64,000 bases of DNA from Azotosporobacter soli (GTDB lineage: Bacteria > Bacillota > Negativicutes > SG130), in NCBI RefSeq assembly GCF_030542965.1, contig NZ_JAUAOA010000009.1, forward strand, positions 39,686 through 103,685. The letters run 5' to 3'. A model generated the notes under the pieces. That model did not search any database. It had not been told where the DNA came from and was given only the letters and a program-made list of their open reading frames with translations. Positions 46,059-54,998 of this stretch are shown here, piece by piece (within the stretch, counting starts at the first letter, position 1; each line of letters opens with the position of its first letter). The translations under genes were made by a program, and so were the position numbers.

Positions 46059-47627
46059 TCAAGGCTTCTTTATTTCAATATGCGTCTCAAACATTCGATT
46101 CCAGGGAAAGTCCGCCGTAAAAGGCTCCAGCTTCCACTGCGGCATATGATCCGCGGCAAAAGCAGCTAATTCCGTTGTCGCACGTTTAGCAAGCGGCGCA
46201 CGCATTCCATCCAACTGCACATTACTATGCCCCGCCGGTTCCAGCACCTTCGCCAACAAATCCTGTCGGACATTCGCCTGATATGCCCAATCATCAAGCA
46301 AGCGTACCGTCAATAAGCGATGTTTCGCTTCCGGCAGCATATGTGACGCAAGCACGCCTTGGCCAATCGCATAACCGATCGTGTTGCTGGCGGTGTTCCA
46401 ACCCGAATAAGCTTCTAGCCCTGTTAACGTATTTTTTTTCGCCAACTCTTCCATCAGCGCGTTGTCAGAACCATTGGCGAAAGAAATATCGGCAATCGCA
46501 ATTTTATCGCCCGCGCGTACGCCGTCGGCCACACGATTGGCAAATCGACTTACGGTTTGACTTGCAACCTTTACATTGTCCGTACGACCAGCCTCTCTCG
46601 TCCACCCATCATATGGAGTGTTCACAGCCAGCGTCAAATCAGCTTTGCTCGAATATTGCAAAGGCAGACAACCCGCTGCCCAAAGATGATTACGTACATT
46701 TTCGCCAACCGGCGTATCTTCATAGGATGGCACCGTTTGTTCGCCAATGCCTTCCGCATAAAAAGCACGCACCGACGGAATCGTGAACGTCATGTCATTA
46801 ACCGCCCGCGTCAACATCAGCAAACCTAATTGATCCGCCCCCGGGAAGGTTGCGTATTTATTAAGTTTCAGATCCGCGGTTTCTTTTTTCATCCACCGGG
46901 CTTCCTGATGCGAACGAGAATGCGGCGAGCAGTCATCACGCCCCAGGATCATATAAGAAAACACGCCTTGACGCAACAGCGCCGTTGACTGCAGATTGAT
47001 ACGATAATTTTTTTCCCGGCGTTCCACCCAATCGCGTTGAACTTCTTGCGGAACGCTTTGCCGCACCGAATTCAGCCAGTTCTGTTCCTCTGTTGTCAGT
47101 TTTTCACTTTCAGCCTTATCCGTTAAAGCATGCAATGCAAAAATATCGGGCCCATATTGTTCATAATAGGGCGGCTCGACGCCGCCGCTCGATGCATGTG
47201 GGCTACGCATAATCGTACTGAACAAATAGATCCTTAAGGCCGGATAGCGTTCGATCAACTTTTGATAATTGCCAAGCCGCGAGGCAAGTTGCTCGTCGCT
47301 CCACTGGTGCGTCCGCGAGGCCACTAAACCGCCGTAAATAACGGCATCCTGCGAAACCACCAGCGCATCAGCGGCAGGCGCTTCCTGCCAAATCCACTGC
47401 CACAACTGCTGCGGATCCGCATTGCGACCACGGCTCGCCAACATCGATAACGGAGGCATAACGATATCCATGCCCGCCGCCTTCAACGTCTCAGCCGGAT
47501 ATTCGCAGCTAACCGGACGGTCGTCAAACGGAACGTACAAAATCCTTTGTGCACTCACCACATTCGACATCCCTAGGATAAACAAGGTCATCAGAAAAAC
47601 TGTCAGCCAACCTTTACTCTGTTTCAT
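46059..47627 (-). CDS. Secreted DUF4127 protein
   Basis: The 522-residue protein has a Sec signal peptide (about 1-26, ending SAQ) and the DUF4127 opening RILYVPFDDRPVSCEYP. SQDAVIYGGLVASR and LGRDDCSPHSRSHQE are conserved-looking. The function of the family is unknown. Its start overlaps the glycosyltransferase gene by 14 bases, so it probably acts in the same extracytoplasmic glycan pathway. This is inference from position only. Confidence 0.85.
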   Translation of the reverse strand: MKQSKGWLTVFLMTLFILGMSNVVSAQRILYVPFDDRPVSCEYPAETLKAAGMDIVMPPLSMLASRGRNADPQQLWQWIWQEAPAADALVVSQDAVIYGGLVASRTHQWSDEQLASRLGNYQKLIERYPALRIYLFSTIMRSPHASSGGVEPPYYEQYGPDIFALHALTDKAESEKLTTEEQNWLNSVRQSVPQEVQRDWVERREKNYRINLQSTALLRQGVFSYMILGRDDCSPHSRSHQEARWMKKETADLKLNKYATFPGADQLGLLMLTRAVNDMTFTIPSVRAFYAEGIGEQTVPSYEDTPVGENVRNHLWAAGCLPLQYSSKADLTLAVNTPYDGWTREAGRTDNVKVASQTVSRFANRVADGVRAGDKIAIADISFANGSDNALMEELAKKNTLTGLEAYSGWNTASNTIGYAIGQGVLASHMLPEAKHRLLTVRLLDDWAYQANVRQDLLAKVLEPAGHSNVQLDGMRAPLAKRATTELAAFAADHMPQWKLEPFTADFPWNRMFETHIEIKKP

Positions 47628-49293
47628 TATTAACCCTCCTCAGACGCTCTTTTTCATCGCGAAAGATTTCCACCATGCCAGGCTGCTTATGCACCGCCAC
47701 CAAATAACGATAACGAAAGGATGAATCGATTTGGTCATCCTGCGGACCTTCATCGGCAACGACAAAAGGAACACCCAGTTCTTTCATCCGTACTTCATTC
47801 GAATTGAAAACGCCGAACCACAGCTTGAGGGGCTGCGGACGCGCGGCAAGAAGCGCCGCTTCTTGCCGATACGCTGACGTAGCATAATAATTCCCCAGCC
47901 CATACGCAGCGCCAACCAAGAAAATATTGACCGCCATTGCCACAAGGACTAAGACGCCGCCGAATCGTTGCCAGCGGCAGTCGGTTTGAAACGCAGCCCA
48001 GGCAACTACAGCAGGCAGCAGCCAGATTTGCGGTGCATAGCGAGCCCACCAAGCTTCCGGGTTGATCAACACCGTCAACAAGATCGCAAGCGCCATAAGC
48101 AGCGCCGCTTTTGTTCTCTTCCTTTCGCGAACTAAGCCAGGCAACAGCAGCAAAGTCAGCAAAGCGATACCACTGAACCAAGGACCAAACCCGCCTAACC
48201 GGACATCCGCACCATAAACGAACGGCGCCAATTCGGCCGGTCGCAGCGCAAATGGCCATTTCAGGATTGGAGCAAGATTATCGAAGCCGTTGCTCGATTC
48301 GACGAGATTTGCCATCACAAGTTTGCTCAACATATTTAACTGCGCAAAACCTGTTGGAAAATTGAGCGTCATGATATCCATATTATTCGCGCCGGCGCCG
48401 TATAGCGGATAGAACGGATGTCCATAATAAAACAAGTTTGTCATATATGGATTCCAGCCAATGACCACCGCCCCCAATACACCGCCCGCCAAAGCCGTAA
48501 CGACGAAATGACGAATCGCATCGCGCCGATGTCCAAACCACAAAGCCGCTAAAAAGAGTACCGACCAGAGTACCGCATATACGATACCGGTAAATTTCAC
48601 ATTGGCAGCCAGCACGATTGCCGAAACAATGCCAATTTCCTGTCGCCGATCCCCCTTCAAATACAGCGCTGCTGCAGCCGCAAGACAAAGCAACAAACTT
48701 GCCAGCTGACCGTCAATATAAAAACTAAGGCTTTGATAAATTGCCACTGGGTTAAGTGCAACGGCAGCCGCGATAAGCCAGGCCGTCAGATAACGGCTCC
48801 CCATTTGACGCAATGCCGATACGCTGTATAGAAGAGCGGCTGCAAGCAATATTAAATGTGCCGCCTTGCCGGTCTCCAGTTGCCCCGTCGCACTGTAAAA
48901 CGCGGCGCCATAAATCCAAGGTCCTCGTGCATAATGATCCAGCAAGATCGCCGAATGCGACATATTTCGTTCCAAATATTGATGCCAAGGATTCCAGCCA
49001 TTTGCCAATTGGCGTATCGCTTCCTGATGATACACTTCTCCATCATAGGAAACGTCATAAAATAAATTAGCAATAATGAGCGCGCCGCCAATGATGAAGA
49101 GGCAGAAAAGAATCGCTTGTGAAAGAACCGCAATGCGTGGCCTCAAACGAAAAAAAACGCCTAGAGTCGCCAGCGGCAACGCGAGCCATGCAGCCCAGCC
49201 GCCAATCGATCCGCCAAGCAGAAACGCCGTGGAGCCTAAGCAGAGAATGGTCGCCAGATAGGCCAATAATAACTGCGCGGTCAGTAAAATCAT
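47614..49293 (-). CDS. GT-C family (ArnT/GT39-like) membrane glycosyltransferase
   Basis: The 559-residue protein has about 11 to 12 membrane helices. The first large extracytoplasmic loop contains the acidic motif YDVSYDGEVYHQEAIRQL expected for a catalytic site using polyprenyl-phosphate sugars. The C-terminal soluble tail (about 470-559) is periplasmic or extracellular in this fold. The ATG at 49293 follows GGAGGTG at 7 bases. It overlaps DUF212 upstream and DUF4127 downstream. Likely donor: the lipid-linked pentose made by the first gene of the operon. Confidence 0.83.
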   Translation of the reverse strand: MILLTAQLLLAYLATILCLGSTAFLLGGSIGGWAAWLALPLATLGVFFRLRPRIAVLSQAILFCLFIIGGALIIANLFYDVSYDGEVYHQEAIRQLANGWNPWHQYLERNMSHSAILLDHYARGPWIYGAAFYSATGQLETGKAAHLILLAAALLYSVSALRQMGSRYLTAWLIAAAVALNPVAIYQSLSFYIDGQLASLLLCLAAAAALYLKGDRRQEIGIVSAIVLAANVKFTGIVYAVLWSVLFLAALWFGHRRDAIRHFVVTALAGGVLGAVVIGWNPYMTNLFYYGHPFYPLYGAGANNMDIMTLNFPTGFAQLNMLSKLVMANLVESSNGFDNLAPILKWPFALRPAELAPFVYGADVRLGGFGPWFSGIALLTLLLLPGLVRERKRTKAALLMALAILLTVLINPEAWWARYAPQIWLLPAVVAWAAFQTDCRWQRFGGVLVLVAMAVNIFLVGAAYGLGNYYATSAYRQEAALLAARPQPLKLWFGVFNSNEVRMKELGVPFVVADEGPQDDQIDSSFRYRYLVAVHKQPGMVEIFRDEKERLRRVNNETE

Positions 49294-49703
49294 AGCCAAA
49301 CACCTCCAGCAAGCCAGGCCACCATCAATCCGAGCAAGAGTCCTCCAGCCACTTCATACGGCTTATGTCCCTGTCGTTCACGCAGCGGTGTCTCGCCTGC
49401 CGGACGCAACACATGCGTATTCAGCGCAGCTGCCTGCCTCCCTACAGCGCGGCGTAATCCCATCGCATCAATCACGACCACGAGCAACAGCGCCATCGCA
49501 ATTACCGCAACAGACGAATTGACGCCTTCTTTAAAGACTACAAAAAAAACTGCACTGCTAACTACTGTAGTATGGGTGCTTGGAAAACCGCCGTTTCCAA
49601 TCAACGCAAACGCGGCGCGACCGAAACGCAGAAAATTAACGAGAAATTTCACACAGCCCGCAACAAGCCAAGCCGCAATAGGAATTAAGACATAGGGAAT
49701 CAT
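49290..49703 (-). CDS. Divergent PAP2-family protein (DUF212)
   Basis: The 137-residue membrane protein has the family hallmarks NGGFPSTHTTVVSSAVFF and GLRRAVGRQAAALN, with a late GHKPYEVAGG, and about four membrane segments. These motifs resemble the phosphatase core of PAP2 enzymes. In this operon it could dephosphorylate polyprenyl-phosphoryl-5-phosphoribose, the role proposed for a PAP2 protein in mycobacteria. That function is an inference. Confidence 0.85.
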   Translation of the reverse strand: MIPYVLIPIAAWLVAGCVKFLVNFLRFGRAAFALIGNGGFPSTHTTVVSSAVFFVVFKEGVNSSVAVIAMALLLVVVIDAMGLRRAVGRQAAALNTHVLRPAGETPLRERQGHKPYEVAGGLLLGLMVAWLAGGVWL

Positions 49704-49713
49704 GAATGCCTCC

Positions 49714-50061
49714 TTATGATTTAGCCACTAGTGTAATACCGGCCAGGATTAACGCAACACCACTAATTCGCATCCAAGTGATCGATTCGTGAAACAAAAA
49801 GTATGATGCGAAGAGAACCAACACATAGCCAATGCTGATCAGCGGATAGGCAAAACTAAGTTCCAGACGACGCAACGCCAAAATATATAATATCGTACTA
49901 GCCCCATATAGCGCGACGCCGAGAACCAACGGCCATTTCAACTTGTCGAGCAGCGTCGTCCCTGGCTGATTTGCCATTTCCATCGCACCATACTTGAATG
50001 CAATTTGGCCCAGCGTGCCGAGTGTGACCGATGCCAGCATAAACCATAATTCTTTTATCAT
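49714..50061 (-). CDS. Small EamA/SMR-type transporter, candidate lipid-sugar flippase
   Basis: The 115-residue protein has four predicted helices and the pattern SVTLGTLGQIAFKYG, LELSFAYPLISIGYVLVLF, FHESITWMRISGVALILAG, as in ArnE/ArnF and SMR proteins. ArnE/F move undecaprenyl-phosphate-aminoarabinose across the membrane. ATG 50061 has a weak upstream AAGG; a TTG at 50091 overlapping the prenyltransferase stop is a real alternative. Confidence 0.8.
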   Translation of the reverse strand: MIKELWFMLASVTLGTLGQIAFKYGAMEMANQPGTTLLDKLKWPLVLGVALYGASTILYILALRRLELSFAYPLISIGYVLVLFASYFLFHESITWMRISGVALILAGITLVAKS

Positions 50062-50083
50062 TTTGAATACCAACCTTACTTTT

Positions 50084-50938
50084 TTATTCAAACCAGTACA
50101 ATACCGTCAGCACGCTGGCCGCAAAGACCGTAACAGCGGATAAGATATGTACATCTTCCAACAATACCTTTTCCGGTCGCCCTCCCAGACCTTCCATATG
50201 GATCAAATAGAGATAGCGGAAAATCCCATACATCACGATAGGAATCGTCCACATCAATTGAATCGTATGTCCGGAAGTGAATGTGAAGAGGGAGTAGCTC
50301 ATGATGGTAGCCGTCGTCACGATGCTGTTAAGCTGATTTAAAAGTTCCGGCGAATATTGTTCCAGCACTCGGCGATGCTGTCCGCAACCGTCGCTCAGCA
50401 AATAAAGTTCATGACGTCGTTTGCTGATTGCCAAAAACAATGCCAACAACATCGTACACAGGAGAAACCAAGGCGTAAAGGCAACGTTGATCACTAACCC
50501 CCCGCCAATCGCCCGCAGTACAAAACCGACAGCAATCAACATAATGTCGAGAATAACAACATGCTTAAGCCATAACGAGTAGGCGACATTCACAATAAAA
50601 TATGCGCCAAGCAAAGCCGCAAACCAAGGTTCGAGGCGCCAACCGGCATATAGCGAAGCCGCCGCAAGCAATAAACCGAAAATCAACCCTGCCTGCGGCT
50701 GCAAGCGTCCTGACGCCATTGGCCTACGGCATTTTTCCGGATGCGCAGCATCCGCTTCACGATCCAAATAATCATTCAAAATATACACACAGCCCGATAC
50801 TAGACAAAAAAGCGCAAATCCGGCAATTGACCGCCACAGCATCTCCATTGTAGCTGACTTAACCGAAAACAACAGCGCCGCAAAAACCAGAACATTTTTT
50901 GTCCATTGTTTAGGCCGCAAAACTTCTAAGAATACCAT
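50084..50938 (-). CDS. UbiA-family polyprenyl-phosphate phosphoribosyltransferase (DPPR synthase-like)
   Basis: The 284-residue integral membrane protein has about eight helices. RPKQWTKNVLVFAAL and the first Asp-rich motif NDYLDREADAAHPEKCRRP are diagnostic of the branch that includes mycobacterial decaprenyl-phosphate 5-phosphoribosyltransferase, which attaches ribose-5-phosphate from PRPP to polyprenyl phosphate. It is the first gene of the five-gene operon. The pentose epimerases (DprE1/DprE2) needed to make arabinose are not in the window, so the lipid-linked sugar may stay as ribose. Confidence 0.87.
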   Translation of the reverse strand: MVFLEVLRPKQWTKNVLVFAALLFSVKSATMEMLWRSIAGFALFCLVSGCVYILNDYLDREADAAHPEKCRRPMASGRLQPQAGLIFGLLLAAASLYAGWRLEPWFAALLGAYFIVNVAYSLWLKHVVILDIMLIAVGFVLRAIGGGLVINVAFTPWFLLCTMLLALFLAISKRRHELYLLSDGCGQHRRVLEQYSPELLNQLNSIVTTATIMSYSLFTFTSGHTIQLMWTIPIVMYGIFRYLYLIHMEGLGGRPEKVLLEDVHILSAVTVFAASVLTVLYWFE

Positions 50939-51069
50939 TTTGATACCGCCCTATACTCATAGTATGAAAATTGCACGCTTCCTTCCATTTTGCAAAAAAC
51001 ACCTATCCTTTAGTATACTAAAAAAATCCAGCATGGGAAAGTGTAAAAATTACCATTTTCACTAAGCAG
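50939..51069. other. Divergent intergenic region
   Basis: Between the prenyltransferase and cupin starts, the A/T-rich stretch around 51005-51030 (AGTATACT, TTTACA on the minus strand) probably carries the minus-strand promoter. I see no better-defined element. Confidence 0.35.
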
Positions 51070-51085
51070 AGTGACTCGCATCACA
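51070..51085 (+). promoter_or_regulatory. CRP/FNR-family operator upstream of the cupin gene
   Basis: AGTGA-CTCGCA-TCACA is a symmetrical GTGA-N6-TCAC site. It is centred about 41.5 bases before the start predicted from TAATCT (51107-51112), the classic class II activator position. Confidence 0.6.
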
Positions 51086-51153
51086 TTCTTTGCCGCTCCG
51101 TCATGTTAATCTAAAGACAGTTAATAACTTTATTGTAAGGAGGCAAAACTCGC

Positions 51154-51492
51154 ATGAACAAAACTTTCATCAAAAACATCCCTTTCAGCCAAGCCTTATC
51201 GCTGTCCGGTATGGTCGATTATCAAAACGGCCGTGTAGTCAGCCTGACGTTAGTACAAAATGAAGCCTTAACGCTAACGTTATTCGCTTTTGCCAAAGGT
51301 GAAGGCGTCAGCACCCATTCCGCCCCGGGCGATGCGATGGTCTATATCTTGGACGGCCAAGCTGAAATCAGCGTAGGCGAGCAAAAACTGCTGGCAAAAA
51401 GTGGCGAAAGCGTCATCATGCCGGCCGATATTCCGCACGGACTCGAAGCCGTAGAAAATTTCAAAATGCTGCTAATCCTGGTAAAAAAATAA
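51154..51492 (+). CDS. Small cupin-domain protein
   Basis: The 112-residue single-domain cupin has the metal-site pattern STHSAPGDAMVYILDGQAEI in motif 1 and IMPADIPHGLEA in motif 2. The ribosome site AAGGAGG is strong. It is monocistronic with its own terminator. The CRP/FNR-type operator suggests expression linked to redox or nitrogen-oxide stress; the substrate is unknown. Confidence 0.88.
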   Translation: MNKTFIKNIPFSQALSLSGMVDYQNGRVVSLTLVQNEALTLTLFAFAKGEGVSTHSAPGDAMVYILDGQAEISVGEQKLLAKSGESVIMPADIPHGLEAVENFKMLLILVKK

Positions 51493-51499
51493 TATAACA

Positions 51500-51537
51500 A
51501 AAAAGTCCCCTCAGACTAGCTTCTGAAGGGACTTTTT
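51500..51537. terminator. Bidirectional terminator between cupin and clpB genes
   Basis: AAAAAGTCCC...GGGACTTTTT forms an interrupted 16-bp hairpin with T-runs in both directions between converging genes. Confidence 0.88.
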
Positions 51538-51539
51538 CG

Positions 51540-54089
51540 TTATATTTTTTCTACTGCAATGACACCGTCTTTTAACCGGATAGCTAACTGATCGCCTTCC
51601 CTCACGTCTCCTTCAAGCAAACGGCGACTAAGCACTGTTTCCACGGATCGACTGATCAAGCGTTTCAACGGCCTGGCCCCGAACAACGGATCATAGCCGG
51701 CAGTTGCCAGATAAGAAGTAACTTCGTCTGACCATGTCAATTTAACACCGACTTGGCGTTCGGCCCGCTTGGCTAAACCAACCATCAACAATTCGCTAAT
51801 CGCCGTCACCTCTTCTTGGCTCAACGCTTTAAAGATTACGACATCATCAATCCGGTTCAAGAATTCTGGCCGAAAGAAATCTTTAAGCATATCGAGAACC
51901 GCTTCCGGAGCCATCTGTCCTGATTGGCGCAAAATCTCACTCGACCCCAGATTGGAGGTCATAATAATCACCGTATTCTTAAAATCAACCGTACGACCTT
52001 TACTGTCAGTGAGTCGTCCGTCGTCGAGAATCTGCAGCAGCACATGGAAAACATCAGGGTGCGCCTTCTCCACCTCATCCAGTAGGAGTACTGCATACGG
52101 TTTGCGGCGCACAGCCTCCGTCAGCTGACCGCCTTCATCATGTCCGATATAACCCGGCGGCGCGCCAATCAATCTGGCCACCGCATGTTTTTCCATATAC
52201 TCGCTCATATCCAGCCTAATCAGACTGCGTTCATCATCAAACAAAGCCTCGGCCAACGCCTTCGCCAATTCCGTCTTACCTACGCCGGTCGGACCAAGAA
52301 AGATAAACGAGCCAATCGGACGGTTAGGGTCCTTGATGCCGGCACGCGCGCGCAACACCGCTTCACAGATAGCCTGCACCGCCGCTTCCTGACCAACAAC
52401 GCGCTGATGCAAAATTTCCGGCAAACGAAGCAACTTATCACGCTCGCCAGCTAACATTCGTTGAACCGGAATACCGGTCCAGCGGCTAACAACCTTAGCA
52501 ATGTCTTCTTCGCCGACTTCTTCTTTTAACAATGCCTGTTCCGTACGTGCGTTCTCTTCCTCCTTCAATCTCCGCTCCAATTCCGGCAGCCGTCCATATT
52601 TGAGTTCTGCCAGACGATTCAAATCATACAACCGCTCTGCCTGTTCCATTTCAGTCTTGACCTGCTCGACCTCTTTTTGCAGTGAACGCAGACGTAAAAT
52701 CGCCTGTTTTTCTGCTTCCCATTTGCCGCGCAACAATTCAGTCTGCCCACGCAAACTGGCTAACTCTGTTTGCAATTCCGTCAACTTTCCCTTGTTTCCT
52801 GCATCATCTTCCTGCTTTAAAGCCTGCTCCTCGATTTCAAGTTGCAATACGCGACGCTGCAATTCATCGAGTTCGCTCGGCAAAGAGTCAATCTCTGTTC
52901 GCAGCCGTGCAGCCGCTTCATCGACCAAGTCAATCGCCTTATCCGGCAAGAATCGATCGGCAATATAACGATCCGACAGCAGCGCGGCCGCAACTAGCGC
53001 CGCATCTTTAATTCGAACGCCATGATGAACTTCATAGCGCTCTTTCAGTCCTCTCAGAATCGATACCGTAGCCTCTACATCCGGCTGCGCAACCATGACA
53101 GGTTGAAAGCGTCTCTCCAGCGCAGCGTCCTTTTCGATATGTTTGCGATACTCTGCCAACGTAGTCGCGCCGATACAGCGCAGTTCACCGCGCGCCAACA
53201 TCGGTTTCAGAATATTACCCGCATCCATTGCTCCTTCCGCCGCTCCAGCGCCGACTACAGTATGGAGTTCATCGATGAAGAGCAAGACTTGCCCAGCCGA
53301 TTGACTGACCTCAGACAGAACAGACTTCAACCGTTCCTCAAATTCACCGCGATATTTTGCCCCAGCCAGCAAACCGCTTAAATCAAGCGAAAAGAGGATT
53401 TTGTCGCGCAGCGAATCCGGTACGTCCCCGGCAACTATTCGGCGGGCTAGCCCTTCCACAATTGCCGTTTTACCTACGCCGGGCTCACCAATCAACACCG
53501 GGTTATTCTTGGTACGACGCGAGAGGATTTCCATCACACGCCGTATTTCCTCTTCCCTGCCGATCACCGGATCCAACTTGCCATCACGCGCCGCTGCGGT
53601 AAGATCACGCGCATACTTTTGCAGCGCTTTTCTCTCGCCAGCTCCGCCGTCCTGACTGCGCAGCTCATTTAATGCTTTTAACAGTTCTTTTTTTTGCAAC
53701 CCTTTCGCGCGGCACAACTCAACCACATCGCTGTCGCCATCTTCTACTGTCGCTAAAAGTAAATCTTCAACTTCAACAAGTGCATTTCCCTTTGCTGCGC
53801 TTTTTTCCGCTAAGCCCATCACACGCAGCAAGGAAGGTGTATAATATAACCTGCTTTCCTGGCCACGTACCGACGGTTGTTTGCCGAGCAGTTCACTTAT
53901 TCCACTTTGTAAAGCAGCGGCGTCGCCGCCCGCCCTCTTTATGAGTTCTTGAAGCCGCCCCTCACTTGGCTGTAACAACCCCCAGAGCAAGTGGCGCGTG
54001 CTGACCTCCTGGTGATAACGCAGCGCCGCCGCTTGCTGCGCCGCTTGTATTGCCGCCAATGCTTCCGGTTCGTATTTTTCGTGTTCCAT
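51540..54089 (-). CDS. clpB: ATP-dependent disaggregase ClpB
   Basis: This hexameric AAA+ chaperone resolves protein aggregates with DnaK. The 849 residues have a Clp_N domain (about 1-145), a first AAA+ domain with [13 protein letters not shown], a coiled-coil middle domain (about 400-520, Leu/Glu-rich) and a second AAA+ domain with [14 protein letters not shown]. It has no ClpP-recognition IGF loop that I can identify, consistent with a disaggregase. The ATG at 54089 follows GGAGG at 8 bases. Repeated AGTCAAA heptads cover its promoter. Confidence 0.96.
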   Translation of the reverse strand: MEHEKYEPEALAAIQAAQQAAALRYHQEVSTRHLLWGLLQPSEGRLQELIKRAGGDAAALQSGISELLGKQPSVRGQESRLYYTPSLLRVMGLAEKSAAKGNALVEVEDLLLATVEDGDSDVVELCRAKGLQKKELLKALNELRSQDGGAGERKALQKYARDLTAAARDGKLDPVIGREEEIRRVMEILSRRTKNNPVLIGEPGVGKTAIVEGLARRIVAGDVPDSLRDKILFSLDLSGLLAGAKYRGEFEERLKSVLSEVSQSAGQVLLFIDELHTVVGAGAAEGAMDAGNILKPMLARGELRCIGATTLAEYRKHIEKDAALERRFQPVMVAQPDVEATVSILRGLKERYEVHHGVRIKDAALVAAALLSDRYIADRFLPDKAIDLVDEAAARLRTEIDSLPSELDELQRRVLQLEIEEQALKQEDDAGNKGKLTELQTELASLRGQTELLRGKWEAEKQAILRLRSLQKEVEQVKTEMEQAERLYDLNRLAELKYGRLPELERRLKEEENARTEQALLKEEVGEEDIAKVVSRWTGIPVQRMLAGERDKLLRLPEILHQRVVGQEAAVQAICEAVLRARAGIKDPNRPIGSFIFLGPTGVGKTELAKALAEALFDDERSLIRLDMSEYMEKHAVARLIGAPPGYIGHDEGGQLTEAVRRKPYAVLLLDEVEKAHPDVFHVLLQILDDGRLTDSKGRTVDFKNTVIIMTSNLGSSEILRQSGQMAPEAVLDMLKDFFRPEFLNRIDDVVIFKALSQEEVTAISELLMVGLAKRAERQVGVKLTWSDEVTSYLATAGYDPLFGARPLKRLISRSVETVLSRRLLEGDVREGDQLAIRLKDGVIAVEKI

Positions 54090-54147
54090 CAATATCGCCT
54101 CCGCTCATCCGCATTAAAACATCTTTTAAATTCATATTATCAAGTTA

Positions 54148-54186
54148 TAGTCAAAAAGTCAAACAGTCAGATTTGATGTTTGACTT
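54148..54186. promoter_or_regulatory. AGTCAAA heptad array at the clpB promoter
   Basis: Read on the plus strand, AGTCAAA-A-AGTCAAA-C-AGTCAGA is followed by the inverted copy TTTGATGTTTGACT, which also forms an A/T-rich hairpin. On the minus strand the array overlaps the -35 TTGACT, with TAATAT 17 bases on. CtsR boxes use AGTCAAA-like heptads but with 3-base spacing; here the spacing is 1 base. Confidence 0.6.
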
Positions 54187-54260
54187 TTATTTTAACTCTT
54201 ATTTTACTATACTATAATAAATCAGATTTAGTTTTAAGAACACGAAAGGATGGCCACGGA

Positions 54261-54941
54261 ATGCGAATCTGGGAAATCGACTTTTTACGCGGCCTAGCCG
54301 TGCTCTTGATGATAGCCTTTCACTTTATCGTCGACTTGCACGATTTTTTTGCCGTGCCGCTAGATTATCAAAACGGCTTTTTCTTTCTCATCGGCAAACT
54401 GTCTGCTTGCCTCTTTATTTTCATTGCAGGAATCAGCACTCATTTCAGTCGCAATCCGTTTCGCCATGGTTTGCACGTTTTATCCTGGGGCCTCACAATA
54501 ACAGTGGTGACTTACTTTTATGAACCGACAACTTACATCCGTTTCGGCATTTTGCACTTACTCGGCAGCAGTTTGCTCTTTGCTTCCTTTTTACGTCACT
54601 ACAACGTTTGGCAACAAAGCATACTTGGCTTTTTCATCCTATTGCTTGGAAACTTTTGGCCCGGCAACAACTGGCTGCGTCAAAGCTGGCTGCTGCCGCT
54701 CGGCTATCCCCCCGCCAGCTTTGCTACACTTGACTATTATCCGCTCCTTCCTTGGTTCGGCCTATTTCTACTCGGCATGGCAGGAGGAAGTTTTTTTTAT
54801 CCGGCTCACCGCTCCTTTTTCGTTCAATCGCCGCCTGATACACCGCTTCATTTTCTCGGTCGCCATGCACTAGCAATATATCTGCTGCATCAACCATTGC
54901 TGCTCGTCTTATTAACCTGTGCATTTTCCTTGCGTCAATAA
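54261..54941 (+). CDS. DUF1624/HGSNAT-like membrane acyltransferase-family protein
   Basis: The 226-residue membrane protein has about seven helices. It opens with IDFLRGLAVLLMIAFHF, the hallmark of the heparan-alpha-glucosaminide acetyltransferase-like family, and has LHLLGSSLLFASFLRHY and FLGRHALAIYLLHQPLLL. Members may acetylate extracytoplasmic sugars, but substrates in bacteria are mostly unknown. The ATG at 54261 (GGA just upstream, AAAGGA further away) starts at the family motif; a longer reading from 54180 runs through promoter sequence. Confidence 0.82.
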   Translation: MRIWEIDFLRGLAVLLMIAFHFIVDLHDFFAVPLDYQNGFFFLIGKLSACLFIFIAGISTHFSRNPFRHGLHVLSWGLTITVVTYFYEPTTYIRFGILHLLGSSLLFASFLRHYNVWQQSILGFFILLLGNFWPGNNWLRQSWLLPLGYPPASFATLDYYPLLPWFGLFLLGMAGGSFFYPAHRSFFVQSPPDTPLHFLGRHALAIYLLHQPLLLVLLTCAFSLRQ

Positions 54942-54997
54942 AGAGTGAGGCTTTAAGTAAGCATTGAAAATGCTCACTTAAAGCCTCACTCTTTATT
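54937..54997. terminator. Long bidirectional terminator
   Basis: A 28-bp inverted repeat with one mismatch and a GAAA loop separates the converging DUF1624 and ZnuA-like genes. Confidence 0.9.
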
Positions 54998-54998
54998 G

